Origin: Syntrophomonadaceae bacterium
GTDB taxonomy: Bacteria > Bacillota > Dethiobacteria > DTU022 > UBA8154
Assembly (NCBI GenBank): GCA_003561325.1
Contig: PWWY01000061.1
Location: forward strand, 1-9,158
Length of the DNA stretch: 9,158 nucleotides
Reading direction: 5' to 3'
The position numbers were made by a program, and so were the translations under genes. Below the pieces are notes generated by a model, which saw nothing but the letters and a program-made list of their open reading frames with translations, was not told the origin of the DNA and ran no database searches. Numbering within the stretch: the first letter of the stretch is position 1; every line of letters begins with the position of its first letter. This document shows positions 1 to 6,495 of the stretch, one piece after another.

Positions 1-1245
1 ATTTTCGGGCAGGTAACGCTGGGGGATGAAGTGGCCGGGATAATCATGGGGGTAGAGGTACCCCTTGCCATGCTCCATTTTTTTCGCCCCGGGGTAGCTG
101 GCATCGCGTAAATGTGCCGGGACCCTCTGATCCAGACTGTTCCTTACTTCTGCCTGGGCCCGGTTGATCGCCAGGTAAGCAGCATTACTCTTGGGGGCGC
201 AGGCCAGGTAAGCGGTTGCCTGGGCCAGGGGGATGCGGCCTTCGGGCAGTCCGAGCTGGTGCATGGCCGTGGCCGCAGCCACAGCCAGCGGCAGCGCTGC
301 CGGGTCAGCGTTTCCAATATCTTCACTGGCACTGATCACCAGGCGACGGGCGATATAGAGGGGATCTTCTCCGGCTTCCAGCATCCGGGCCAGCCAATAC
401 AGCGCGGCATCCGGGTCTGAGCCCCGGATCGATTTGATGAAAGCAGAGATAATATCGTAGTGATAGTCCCCGTCCCGGTCATACTTCAGGCTTTTCTCCT
501 GGAAAACGGCCTGGAGATGGGTCGTTGTTAACGTGCTGCCGGGCAGCTCGTCTTCGGCCTGCAGGGCATTGAACACGGCGAGCTCCAGGATGTTGAGGGC
601 GATGCGGGCGTCTCCTGCAGATAATGCTGCCAGGTAAGCCACCCCTTCGTCGGTAAGATGGAGGCGATGCCTTCCCAGGCCCCTGCTTTCATCGGTCAAG
701 GCCCGGCGGATGATCGTCTCCAGTGCCGCCAGGGGTAAGGGTTCAAAGGTAAAAAGCAGCGCCCGCGAGAGCAGGGGAGAAATAATGGAGAAATAGGGAT
801 TTTCTGTCGTGGCCCCGATAAAATAAACCAGGCCTTCCTCCACGGGCGGGAGCAAAACATCCTGCTGGGCCTTGTTGAAACGGTGTATTTCGTCGATAAA
901 CAAAATCGTTTTTTTGTCCAGGGATAGGCGATTATTCCTGGCTTCCTCCAGGATCGAGCGCACTTCCTTCACGGTGGCGGTAACGGCATTCAGCCGAACG
1001 AAGATCGCTTTTGTGCCTGCGGCGATAATCCGGGCCAGGGCGGTTTTCCCTGTCCCCGGCGGGCCGTAAAAGATCATGGATGCAGGGGCATCCTGCTCCA
1101 CCATTCTGCGCAGGGCTTTGCCCGGCCCAACCAGGTGTTCCTGTCCCGCGAACTCCTCCAGGGAACGGGGGGTCATCTTCCTGGCCAGAGGGCCGTCTTT
1201 CTTCACATGTTCCTCCCAACTGTAGGTTAACAGATCCAGTTTCAT
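1..1245 (-). CDS. rarA: RarA/MgsA-type AAA+ ATPase (replication-associated recombination protein A), 3' end cut off by window edge
   Basis: An AAA+ ATPase of the RarA/MgsA/WHIP family, which acts in the cytoplasm at stalled or gapped replication forks with SSB and the clamp-loader machinery. The 415 readable residues show Walker A GPPGTGKT (61-68), Walker B ILFIDEI (114-120), sensor 1 in GATTENP (144-150), a likely arginine finger in SPLLSRAL (156-163) and a sensor 2 region GDARIALNILE. The C-terminal tetramerisation part includes the family signatures SIRGSD, EDIG and PKSN. Bacterial RarA is usually about 420-450 residues, so only a short tail is missing. The ATG at 1245 gives an N-terminus (LLTYSWEEH...) resembling many Firmicute members, but its purine-rich GGGGAGGGG abuts the start. 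A GTG at 1206 has GGGAGG with a 5-nt spacer and gives a B. subtilis-like N-terminus. The gene starts 15 nt after the scfB stop with no terminator between them, so it is probably co-transcribed. Confidence 0.95.
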   Translation of the reverse strand, partial: MKLDLLTYSWEEHVKKDGPLARKMTPRSLEEFAGQEHLVGPGKALRRMVEQDAPASMIFYGPPGTGKTALARIIAAGTKAIFVRLNAVTATVKEVRSILEEARNNRLSLDKKTILFIDEIHRFNKAQQDVLLPPVEEGLVYFIGATTENPYFSIISPLLSRALLFTFEPLPLAALETIIRRALTDESRGLGRHRLHLTDEGVAYLAALSAGDARIALNILELAVFNALQAEDELPGSTLTTTHLQAVFQEKSLKYDRDGDYHYDIISAFIKSIRGSDPDAALYWLARMLEAGEDPLYIARRLVISASEDIGNADPAALPLAVAAATAMHQLGLPEGRIPLAQATAYLACAPKSNAAYLAINRAQAEVRNSLDQRVPAHLRDASYPGAKKMEHGKGYLYPHDYPGHFIPQRYLPEN

Positions 1246-1260
1246 CCCCTCCCCATGGGA

Positions 1261-2613
1261 TCACGACTGGTTAGCTTGCAGGTAAAGGGCTTTTTCCAGT
1301 CTCATTTTTTGCAGGGCGCAGCTCAAGAAATCATTCATCTCCAGCCCGCCCGTCTGGGTCAACACGGCCGCTGCGCAGCCGAACCCGCAGAGATAACGGG
1401 CCCAGCATTCCGCGCACTCCCGCTGGATCCTCGCGGCCTCATACAGTGCCTCGACACGGGCGTTCTCCTGAAGAGGCTCCTCGTCCATGATGCTGCCCAT
1501 GCAATATTCATCGCGACCGGAAAACTGATGACAAGGATAAAGGCTGCCGTCAGCCGCGACCGCCAGGTACTCCCTGCCGGCCCCACAGCCTGAAAGGCGT
1601 TTATAGAGACAGGGGCCTTTTTCCAGGTCAACCAGGAAGTGATAAAAGAGGAAAGGTTTCCCCGCTGCCTGATGGTCGAGAAAGAGGTCAAGAAGTCGTT
1701 CGTACTCTCGTTCCATCTGCGGTAGATCCGCGGCTTCCAGGGCGTAATCTTCCCCTGGAGAAGCCACGACCGGCTCCAGGGAAAGGGAATCAAAACCCTG
1801 TTTGAGCAGGGGTTCCACATCGCGGCTGAAGTCCAGGTTGTGTTTTGTGATGGTTCCCCGGATATAATAATTGCGATAGTCCCTTTCCTCCAGCAGCCTC
1901 CTGATGTTCTGTAAGGCACTGCGGTATGAGCCCCGGCCCCGGCTGTCCTGGCGCATGGCATCGTGCACGGCGGGCCGGCCATCCAGGCTCAAGACCACGC
2001 TGATCGCTTCCCGGTTGAGAAAACCCACGATTTCTTCCGTGCATAAGAGGGCGTTGGTGGTCAGTGTAAAGGTTAATTCGATCCCTCGCGCCCGGGCTTC
2101 TTTTTTGGCATAAGCCACGATCTCCTTGAAGACAGGGAAATTTAACAGGGGTTCACCGCCGAAAAAGTCGATTTCCCGGTGTCGACCACTGTCGCTCTCC
2201 AGCAGAAAATCGACCGCACGCCTACCGACTTCCAGGGGCATGAGCAGCACGTCCCGGGTTTTTTCGTCCCGGGCAAAGCAGTAGCGGCAGGAAAGGTTGC
2301 AGTCCTGGGAAAGGAGCAGGCAGAGGGCCTTGAGGGGATAAGAAGAGACACCCGGGTCGTGCCGGGCCAGGGGTGCGGAAAAAAGCAGGCTTTCTTCTTT
2401 TAAGGATTGAATCTCCACCAGGACCTCCTGGACCGTTTCCCGGGAAAAGCGCTCTGTTAGGGAGGCGGTCACCTCCTGGATGGCGCAGCCCTGAAGCAGA
2501 AGTTCGATGGCCTCTGCAGCCGGCTCATCCACCTGGTGCAGGGAGCCGCTGTTCACGTCATAAACCAGCTTCATGTCGCGGCAAGCGAATAGATGCACGT
2601 CTTTTTTCACCAT
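1261..2613 (-). CDS. scfB: SCIFF peptide maturase, radical SAM/SPASM thioether-forming enzyme
   Basis: A 450-residue radical SAM enzyme of the SCIFF-maturase family (CteB, Tte1186 type), expected to form thioether bonds from Cys sulfur to Thr side chains in ScfA (ranthipeptide class). Residues 1-80 form a small PqqD-like peptide-recognition region (YDVNSGSLHQVDE near 18-30). The 4Fe-4S/SAM motif is C105-x3-C109-x2-C112 (CNLSCRYC), followed by GGEP at 152-155. The C-terminal SPASM domain starts near GPCLYKRLSGCGAG and has cysteines 335, 343, 361, 371, 400, 403, 409, 413 and 432, enough for two auxiliary clusters. The ATG at 2613 gives the usual family N-terminus. Its ribosome binding site is poor: AGGTGAG lies 13 nt upstream and GGGTGA sits almost against the start. 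It follows scfA after two terminators, with no promoter visible between them. Substrate assignment rests on the adjacent SCIFF gene and family resemblance and is strong; the exact cross-links are inferred. Confidence 0.95.
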   Translation of the reverse strand: MVKKDVHLFACRDMKLVYDVNSGSLHQVDEPAAEAIELLLQGCAIQEVTASLTERFSRETVQEVLVEIQSLKEESLLFSAPLARHDPGVSSYPLKALCLLLSQDCNLSCRYCFARDEKTRDVLLMPLEVGRRAVDFLLESDSGRHREIDFFGGEPLLNFPVFKEIVAYAKKEARARGIELTFTLTTNALLCTEEIVGFLNREAISVVLSLDGRPAVHDAMRQDSRGRGSYRSALQNIRRLLEERDYRNYYIRGTITKHNLDFSRDVEPLLKQGFDSLSLEPVVASPGEDYALEAADLPQMEREYERLLDLFLDHQAAGKPFLFYHFLVDLEKGPCLYKRLSGCGAGREYLAVAADGSLYPCHQFSGRDEYCMGSIMDEEPLQENARVEALYEAARIQRECAECWARYLCGFGCAAAVLTQTGGLEMNDFLSCALQKMRLEKALYLQANQS

Positions 2614-2639
2614 ATCACCCGTTCATCTCACCTGTTCTG

Positions 2640-2667
2640 AAAAAAAATCGTCCTTCATGCCAGGACG
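2640..2667 (-). terminator. Second of two tandem intrinsic terminators, between scfA and scfB
   Basis: On the minus strand CGTCCT (2667-2662) pairs perfectly with AGGACG (2654-2649) around a 7-nt loop, followed by A and eight T (2647-2640). The 6-bp stem is shorter than that of the first terminator, so it may be leaky. It ends 26 nt before the scfB start. The stem's left arm lies inside a 12-bp palindrome, CAGGACGTCCTG (2661-2672). Confidence 0.7.
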
Positions 2668-2672
2668 TCCTG

Positions 2673-2698
2673 AAAAAAAAGTAGCCCTTGCGGACTAC
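2673..2698 (-). terminator. Intrinsic terminator directly after scfA
   Basis: The transcript stem GTAGTCC (2698-2692) pairs with GGGCTAC (2687-2681): seven pairs including one G-U, closed by a GCAA tetraloop of the stable GNRA class (2691-2688). Eight T follow at 2680-2673. The hairpin starts one base after the scfA TAA stop. It should end most scfA transcripts and so separate the precursor gene from the maturase gene. Confidence 0.88.
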
Positions 2699-2699
2699 C

Positions 2700-2846
2700 T
2701 TATGGTTTTTCTTCCTGTCGACAAAGCTGGTTGCCGACAGTGCAAGAGGTCTTGCAGGCCGACTGGCAAGATGTTTGGCATTCTCGGCAATCCCGCTCTT
2801 TCGTTTCCTGCAAGTTGCCCTTTTTGACGATCTTGATGTGGTTCAT
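2700..2846 (-). CDS. scfA: SCIFF ranthipeptide precursor (six cysteines in forty-five residues)
   Basis: A 48-residue peptide with a short leader (MNHIKIVKKGNLQ...) and the near-invariant SCIFF core CQTSCQSACKTSCTVGNQ. It has exactly six cysteines, at 20, 23, 27, 31, 35 and 42, the number that defines the family. The leader start MNHIK closely resembles the usual MKHIK. Thr25, Thr33 and Thr36 are candidate thioether acceptors. By spacing, Cys31-Thr36 corresponds to the Cys-to-Thr link reported for the Tte1186 system, as I recall it. The ATG has an excellent site, GGGGAGG (2861-2855), with an 8-nt spacer. The frame stays open upstream into trpA, but the nearest upstream ATG overlaps the -10 element of the gene's own promoter, so the short start is right. 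The dedicated maturase scfB follows. SCIFF peptides have been linked to quorum sensing in solventogenic clostridia; the role here is unknown. Confidence 0.95.
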   Translation of the reverse strand: MNHIKIVKKGNLQETKERDCRECQTSCQSACKTSCTVGNQLCRQEEKP

Positions 2847-2854
2847 GGTCAAAA

Positions 2855-2861
2855 CCTCCCC
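2855..2861 (-). promoter_or_regulatory. Ribosome binding site deciding the scfA start
   Basis: GGGGAGG on the minus strand with an 8-nt spacer to the ATG at 2846. It settles the start of a very small gene whose frame is open for more than 300 nt upstream. Confidence 0.85.
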
Positions 2862-2910
2862 AAGTAGGCCTGCCGGACATTCCTCGCAGAAGCCCTTGTT
2901 GTTCGCTTTC

Positions 2911-2939
2911 ATTCTATACTTATCCCGGGACGGCGTCAA
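2911..2939 (-). promoter_or_regulatory. Sigma-A-type promoter for scfA
   Basis: The -35 box TTGACG (2939-2934) and the -10 box TAGAAT (2916-2911) each match the consensus at five of six positions and are separated by exactly 17 bp (2933-2917). Transcription would begin near 2904-2903, giving a 5' leader of about 57 nt before the scfA ATG. The -35 box starts 14 bases downstream of the trpA stop, so the promoter fills the gap between the operons. Confidence 0.75.
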
Positions 2940-2953
2940 GGGGAAAAGCCCGT

Positions 2954-3787
2954 TCAAGGGTCGAGAGCCCGGCGAAAGCCGCGGACCTGTTCCCGGATCC
3001 GTTCCGGCAGGGCGTCCAGTTGCTCCAAATGGTTCTCTACCTCCTGGACCAGGGCGCTGCCCACGATCACCCCTTCCGTCCACTGCACTGCCTGGCGCGC
3101 CTGGGCCGGGGAGGAAATCCCGAAGCCGGCCAGCAGGGGCACCCGGGTAACATTCCTTACGATCGCAGCGCTTTTTTCCAGGGTTTCTGCCAGCTGATCC
3201 CGCACGCCTGTGACGCCCGATACCGTCACACAATAGATGAAGCCCGCTGCCTGCTGCAGTATTTTTTGGGCCCGCTCTTCCCCCGTCAGGGGCGTCATGA
3301 AGTCAATTAAAACCAGGCCGCATGCTTCTGCTGCCGGTCTGAAGGGTCTTTTTTCTTCGTAAGGCAAGTCAGGGATGACCAGCCCATCGACACCGATCTT
3401 TTTGGCTTGCTGGAAGAACTGTTCCGGCCCGTATTGATAGATGGGGTTCCAGTATGACAGGAGCACGATGGGGGTGTCATGTTCTTTGCGGAGTTCGCGG
3501 ACCAGGGAAAAGATATCTGCAAGGGTCGTTTGGTTTACCCGGGCGCGCTGGGAAGCTTTTTGAATCACCGGGCCGTCGGCCAGGGGATCGCTAAACGGCA
3601 CCCCGATTTCCACGATGTCCGCTCCACCTTCCAGGGAGGCTCGCAGCAGCTTCAGCGAGGTCTCCAGATCCGGGTCACCCCCCATCAAAAACACGGCCAG
3701 GGCCTTTCTTCCACGCGCTTGTAATTGAAAAAACAGTTCATCCAGGCGGTTATTCATTGGTGCCCGTTCATTTTTGCTCGTTTGCAC
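2954..3787 (-). CDS. trpA: Tryptophan synthase alpha chain
   Basis: TrpA cleaves indole-3-glycerol phosphate to indole and glyceraldehyde 3-phosphate and passes indole to TrpB through the alpha2-beta2 tunnel. It is a TIM-barrel protein, 277 residues from the chosen start, normal for the family. The catalytic glutamate and aspartate lie in VEIGVPFSDPLADGPVIQ (E60 and D71), with GLVIPDLP, VTVSGVTG and LLAGFGI phosphate-site regions downstream. Start choice: GTG at 3787 has GGAGG (3800-3796) with an ideal 8-nt spacer and overlaps trpB by 20 nt. A GTG at 3796 overlaps that site and is unlikely. The ATG at 3757 (MNNRLDE) matches the usual TrpA N-terminus but has only a weak site. The last gene of the trp operon; no terminator follows before the scfA promoter. 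Confidence 0.97.
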   Translation of the reverse strand: MQTSKNERAPMNNRLDELFFQLQARGRKALAVFLMGGDPDLETSLKLLRASLEGGADIVEIGVPFSDPLADGPVIQKASQRARVNQTTLADIFSLVRELRKEHDTPIVLLSYWNPIYQYGPEQFFQQAKKIGVDGLVIPDLPYEEKRPFRPAAEACGLVLIDFMTPLTGEERAQKILQQAAGFIYCVTVSGVTGVRDQLAETLEKSAAIVRNVTRVPLLAGFGISSPAQARQAVQWTEGVIVGSALVQEVENHLEQLDALPERIREQVRGFRRALDP

Positions 3788-5021
3788 GGCCTGCACCTCC
3801 GTGTTGCAGTAATACAGACAGGTCTTTATCTCCGCGTCCGGATAGGTTGAGGACCACGACCTCCTCCTGCCGGCCGGCGAACTTCAGCTCTGCTGCCAGG
3901 GGATGGAGATAAGCCAGCGCGTGAGCGCTTTCCAGGGCGGGCAGGATGCCTTCCTTCCCGGCCAGCAGGTGAAAAGCTTCCAGGGCCTCTGCATCGGTAA
4001 CCGAAACGTACCGGGCGCGTTTTGACATCTTTAAATGACTGTGCTCCGGGCCCCCTCCCGGGTAATCCAGGCCTGCAGAAATGGAGTGGACGGGGGCAAC
4101 CTGCCCTTCCTGGTCCTGGAGCAGGTAGCTCAATGCCCCGTGTAAAACTCCCGGCCTTCCTCTCTGCAGCGAGGCGGCGTGCTGGTTCCCTTCCAGCCCC
4201 CGACCTCCCGCTTCTACCCCGATCAACTGCACTTCCTTTTCCTGCACGAATGGCGCAAACAAGCCCAGGGCATTGCTCCCTCCCCCGATACAGGCAACCA
4301 GGTAAGAGGGTAGTCCGCCCTCCCGTTCCCTGACCTGGCTAGAGACTTCCTGCCCGATGATGGACTGAAAATCCCGCACCATCCGGGGATAAGGGTGGGG
4401 TCCGACCACGGAACCGATGACGTAATGGGTGTGCTCCAGCACAGCGATCCACTCGCGCAGGGCTTCATTCGTCGCGTCCTTGAGGGTTTTGCTTCCGGAA
4501 TGCACGGGCCTCACTTCGGCCTGCAGCAGCTGCATGCGCAAAACATTGGGTTCCTGGCGGGACATGTCTTCTTCCCCCATGAAAACGGTGCAGGTAAGCC
4601 CCAGCAAAGCAGCGGCCGTCGCCACGGCCACGCCGTGCTGGCCGGCCCCGGTTTCTGCGATCAGCCGCTGTTTTCCCATGTATTTTGCCAGGAGAGCCTG
4701 TCCCAGGGCATTGTTCATCTTGTGCGAACCCGTATGGTTTAAATCTTCGCGCTTTAAGTACAGCCGCGGCAGCCCCAGCGTTTCTCCCAGTCTCGTGGCC
4801 TGATACAAGGGCGTGGGCCGACCCACATAGTGTTCCAGGTAGACCTGGAGTTCTGTTTGAAAGGGTTGATCATTTCGAAAATGCGTATAGGCCTGTTCCA
4901 ATTCTTCCAGGGCCGGCATCAGGGTTTCGGGGACGACCCGCCCGCCGAACATGCCGTAGTAGCCGTTTCCATCGGGATAAGGAGAAAGGTCCAGGGCCTT
5001 TTTTTCTTTTGACAGCACCAA
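3768..5021 (-). CDS. trpB: Tryptophan synthase beta chain (TrpB1 type)
   Basis: TrpB is the PLP-dependent subunit that condenses indole with serine to give tryptophan. It has 417 residues, typical of TrpB1. The PLP lysine is K101 in HTGSHKMNNALGQ, the catalytic glutamate E123 lies in AETGAGQHG, the phosphate loop is GGGSNA (246-251), and SGRGDKD (394-400) closes the PLP site. The alpha-contact and COMM-region features NGYYGMFGGRVVPE and GRPTPLY are present. A small departure is GLDYPGGGPEH, where GLDYPGVGPEH is usual. The start is TTG at 5021, 9 nt after GGAGG (5035-5031); a GTG at 5018 is the alternative, with a 12-nt spacer. The ribosome binding site contains the trpF stop codon, so translation is probably coupled. 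It overlaps trpA. Confidence 0.98.
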   Translation of the reverse strand: MVLSKEKKALDLSPYPDGNGYYGMFGGRVVPETLMPALEELEQAYTHFRNDQPFQTELQVYLEHYVGRPTPLYQATRLGETLGLPRLYLKREDLNHTGSHKMNNALGQALLAKYMGKQRLIAETGAGQHGVAVATAAALLGLTCTVFMGEEDMSRQEPNVLRMQLLQAEVRPVHSGSKTLKDATNEALREWIAVLEHTHYVIGSVVGPHPYPRMVRDFQSIIGQEVSSQVREREGGLPSYLVACIGGGSNALGLFAPFVQEKEVQLIGVEAGGRGLEGNQHAASLQRGRPGVLHGALSYLLQDQEGQVAPVHSISAGLDYPGGGPEHSHLKMSKRARYVSVTDAEALEAFHLLAGKEGILPALESAHALAYLHPLAAELKFAGRQEEVVVLNLSGRGDKDLSVLLQHGGAGRANEQK

Positions 5022-5027
5022 AGTACT

Positions 5028-5687
5028 TCACCTCCGGCTTGTGATGCTCATTTTTTTAAGATTCCAACGGTAAACCTCGTCCATCAATTCATTGATCCGT
5101 GCGGGATTCTTTTTCCCATCCGTCTCCACCCCGCTGCTCACATCCAGGCCAAAGGGCTCGCAAAGATCCAGCGCCGCGGCAGCATTGCCCGGGTTTAAGC
5201 CCCCGGCCAAAATAAACGGAAGATCCCCCTTCTGTTCTGCTTTCATCCCACGCAGCAAGTTCCAGTTAAAACGTTTCCCCCCTCCCCCTTTTTTGTCAGG
5301 ATAATACGTATCCAGCAGAAAAGCATCAACCCGGTAGAGGGCAAACTGGCTGAGAGGCAGGGACTCGCCCACGGAGAAGGCCTTGATCACCTTGTATTGT
5401 GGAAAGCAAGCGCAGTACCGGGGAGTCTCTGCACCGTGAAACTGCAGGGTGTCCAGGCCACAGGCTGCAGCGATTTCCTGGACCACCGCTGGCTTTTCGT
5501 CCACAAACACGCCCACTTTTCCCACGAAAGGAGGGAGCGCCTGGATGATCCGGGCCGCCTGACGCGGCGAGATGTGCCGCGGGCTGTCGGCAAAGACAAA
5601 ACCCAGGGCATGGACCCCGGCATCCACGGCCATCGCTGCCTCATCGCGGTCCCGGATCCCACAGATTTTAACTCGCACAGAACACAT
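5028..5687 (-). CDS. trpF: Phosphoribosylanthranilate isomerase
   Basis: TrpF performs the Amadori rearrangement of phosphoribosylanthranilate to CdRP. It is a stand-alone TIM barrel of 219 residues, normal length. The general base is Cys9 in VKICGI and the general acid Asp126 in AFLLDTYY. Further signatures are GFVFADSPR (29-37), VGVFVDE, LQFHGAE, FILAGGLNPGN (158-168) and the phosphate-site DVSSGVET (182-189). The usual GxKD after this is GKKN here, a mild change. The ATG at 5687 lies inside trpC, a 20-nt overlap, with a GGGGAAAA stretch as a weak binding site, suggesting re-initiation by ribosomes finishing trpC. The stop codon lies inside the trpB ribosome binding site. Confidence 0.97.
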   Translation of the reverse strand: MCSVRVKICGIRDRDEAAMAVDAGVHALGFVFADSPRHISPRQAARIIQALPPFVGKVGVFVDEKPAVVQEIAAACGLDTLQFHGAETPRYCACFPQYKVIKAFSVGESLPLSQFALYRVDAFLLDTYYPDKKGGGGKRFNWNLLRGMKAEQKGDLPFILAGGLNPGNAAAALDLCEPFGLDVSSGVETDGKKNPARINELMDEVYRWNLKKMSITSRR

Positions 5688-6495
5688 TTTTCCCCATCAG
5701 CTCCATGATTTTTTCTGCCGGAGATGAGCTGTTCATCAGGCTGCGGCCCACCAGCACCGCATCGATCCCCGCTTTTTCTTTCGCCAGCGCTACCTGGCTG
5801 CGGTGTGTGTACCCGCTTTCTGAAACCAGCAGGCGGTCGCGGGGGACATAAGGGCCCCACCGGAGCGTGCGCTCCAGGTCGACCTCCAATGTAAAGAGGT
5901 CCCGGTTGTTGATCCCGATGATCTCGGCGCCGGCCCGCACCGCCTTTTCAATTTCCTGTTCTTTCCCCGCTTCCACCAGGGCGGTCATGCCCAGTTCTTT
6001 GACGAGGCGGAGAAAACGCTCCAGTTCCAGGGAAGCCAGCAGGGAGGAAATGAGCAGCACCGCATCGGCTCCAGCAGCACGAGATTCGTAGAGCTGGTAT
6101 TCATCCACGATAAAATCCTTGCGCAAGACCGGAATGGAGACATGGCTTTTCACTTCGGCCAGGTCAGCCAGGCTGCCGGCGAAGAAGCGATCTTCCGTCA
6201 GCACGGATACGGCTGCAGCGCCGGCCCGCTGGTATTCGGCGGCCTGGATTCCCACGGAAATGTTAGGGGATTCCGGTGAGAGCAGGTTTTGCGGATGGGC
6301 CGAAGGGGTAGACGAAGGAGCGGCTTTTTTGATCTCTGCAATGATCCCCACTCCTTTACCCTGTTCTTTCAGGGCCCTGATCAAGTCCCGGGGAGGCGGC
6401 TGCCGCTCAATCGCAGCCAGGAGTTCGGCCATGGGCCTGTTCTTTTTTAACTGCCTGATCTCTTCCCATTTATGAGTTACGATTTCTTTAAGCAT
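5668..6495 (-). CDS. trpC: Indole-3-glycerol phosphate synthase with an enlarged beta1-alpha1 loop
   Basis: TrpC closes and decarboxylates CdRP to indole-3-glycerol phosphate. It has 275 residues, a little longer than the usual 255-265. Catalytic residues are in place: E54 and K56 (IIAEIKK), K126 (VLRKDF), E175 (ALVEAG), N196 (GINNRDL) and S227 (LLVSESG), with DAVLVGRSLM as the phosphate site. The odd part is the loop after beta strand 1. The family has SPSKG and about 20 residues before the helix; here it reads AAPSST and is about 10 residues longer (60-85, Pro/Ser/Asn rich). The ATG at 6495 gives the standard N-terminus MLKEIVTHKW and overlaps trpD by 8 nt. The frame stays open upstream to 6582, but that part overlaps trpD and does not resemble TrpC. 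A GGGGGG-type stretch lies about 9 nt upstream. Confidence 0.97.
   Translation of the reverse strand: MLKEIVTHKWEEIRQLKKNRPMAELLAAIERQPPPRDLIRALKEQGKGVGIIAEIKKAAPSSTPSAHPQNLLSPESPNISVGIQAAEYQRAGAAAVSVLTEDRFFAGSLADLAEVKSHVSIPVLRKDFIVDEYQLYESRAAGADAVLLISSLLASLELERFLRLVKELGMTALVEAGKEQEIEKAVRAGAEIIGINNRDLFTLEVDLERTLRWGPYVPRDRLLVSESGYTHRSQVALAKEKAGIDAVLVGRSLMNSSSPAEKIMELMGKNVFCAS

Noticed and set aside
170..645. Repeated CCAGGTAAG-like words
   Set aside because: They encode Ala-Tyr-Leu segments in rarA with favoured codons (GCT TAC CTG); not a repeat element.
932..1264. 110-codon frame on the minus strand starting near the scfB stop
   Set aside because: It is an alternate frame of rarA, whose continuous frame carries Walker A, Walker B and sensor motifs.
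2661..2672. 12-bp palindrome CAGGACGTCCTG as an operator
   Set aside because: It lies downstream of the only promoter found and is better explained as part of the second terminator stem.
2941..2965. Repeated CGGGCT around the trpA stop as a terminator
   Set aside because: The copies are direct, not inverted, and cannot form a stem.
2700..3233. Longer frame that ends in scfA and could give a larger Cys-containing protein, with a CEEC motif just before the SCIFF leader
   Set aside because: It overlaps trpA out of frame. The nearest in-frame ATG upstream of scfA lies at the -10 element and lacks a ribosome binding site. The start at 2846 has an ideal site and matches the family.
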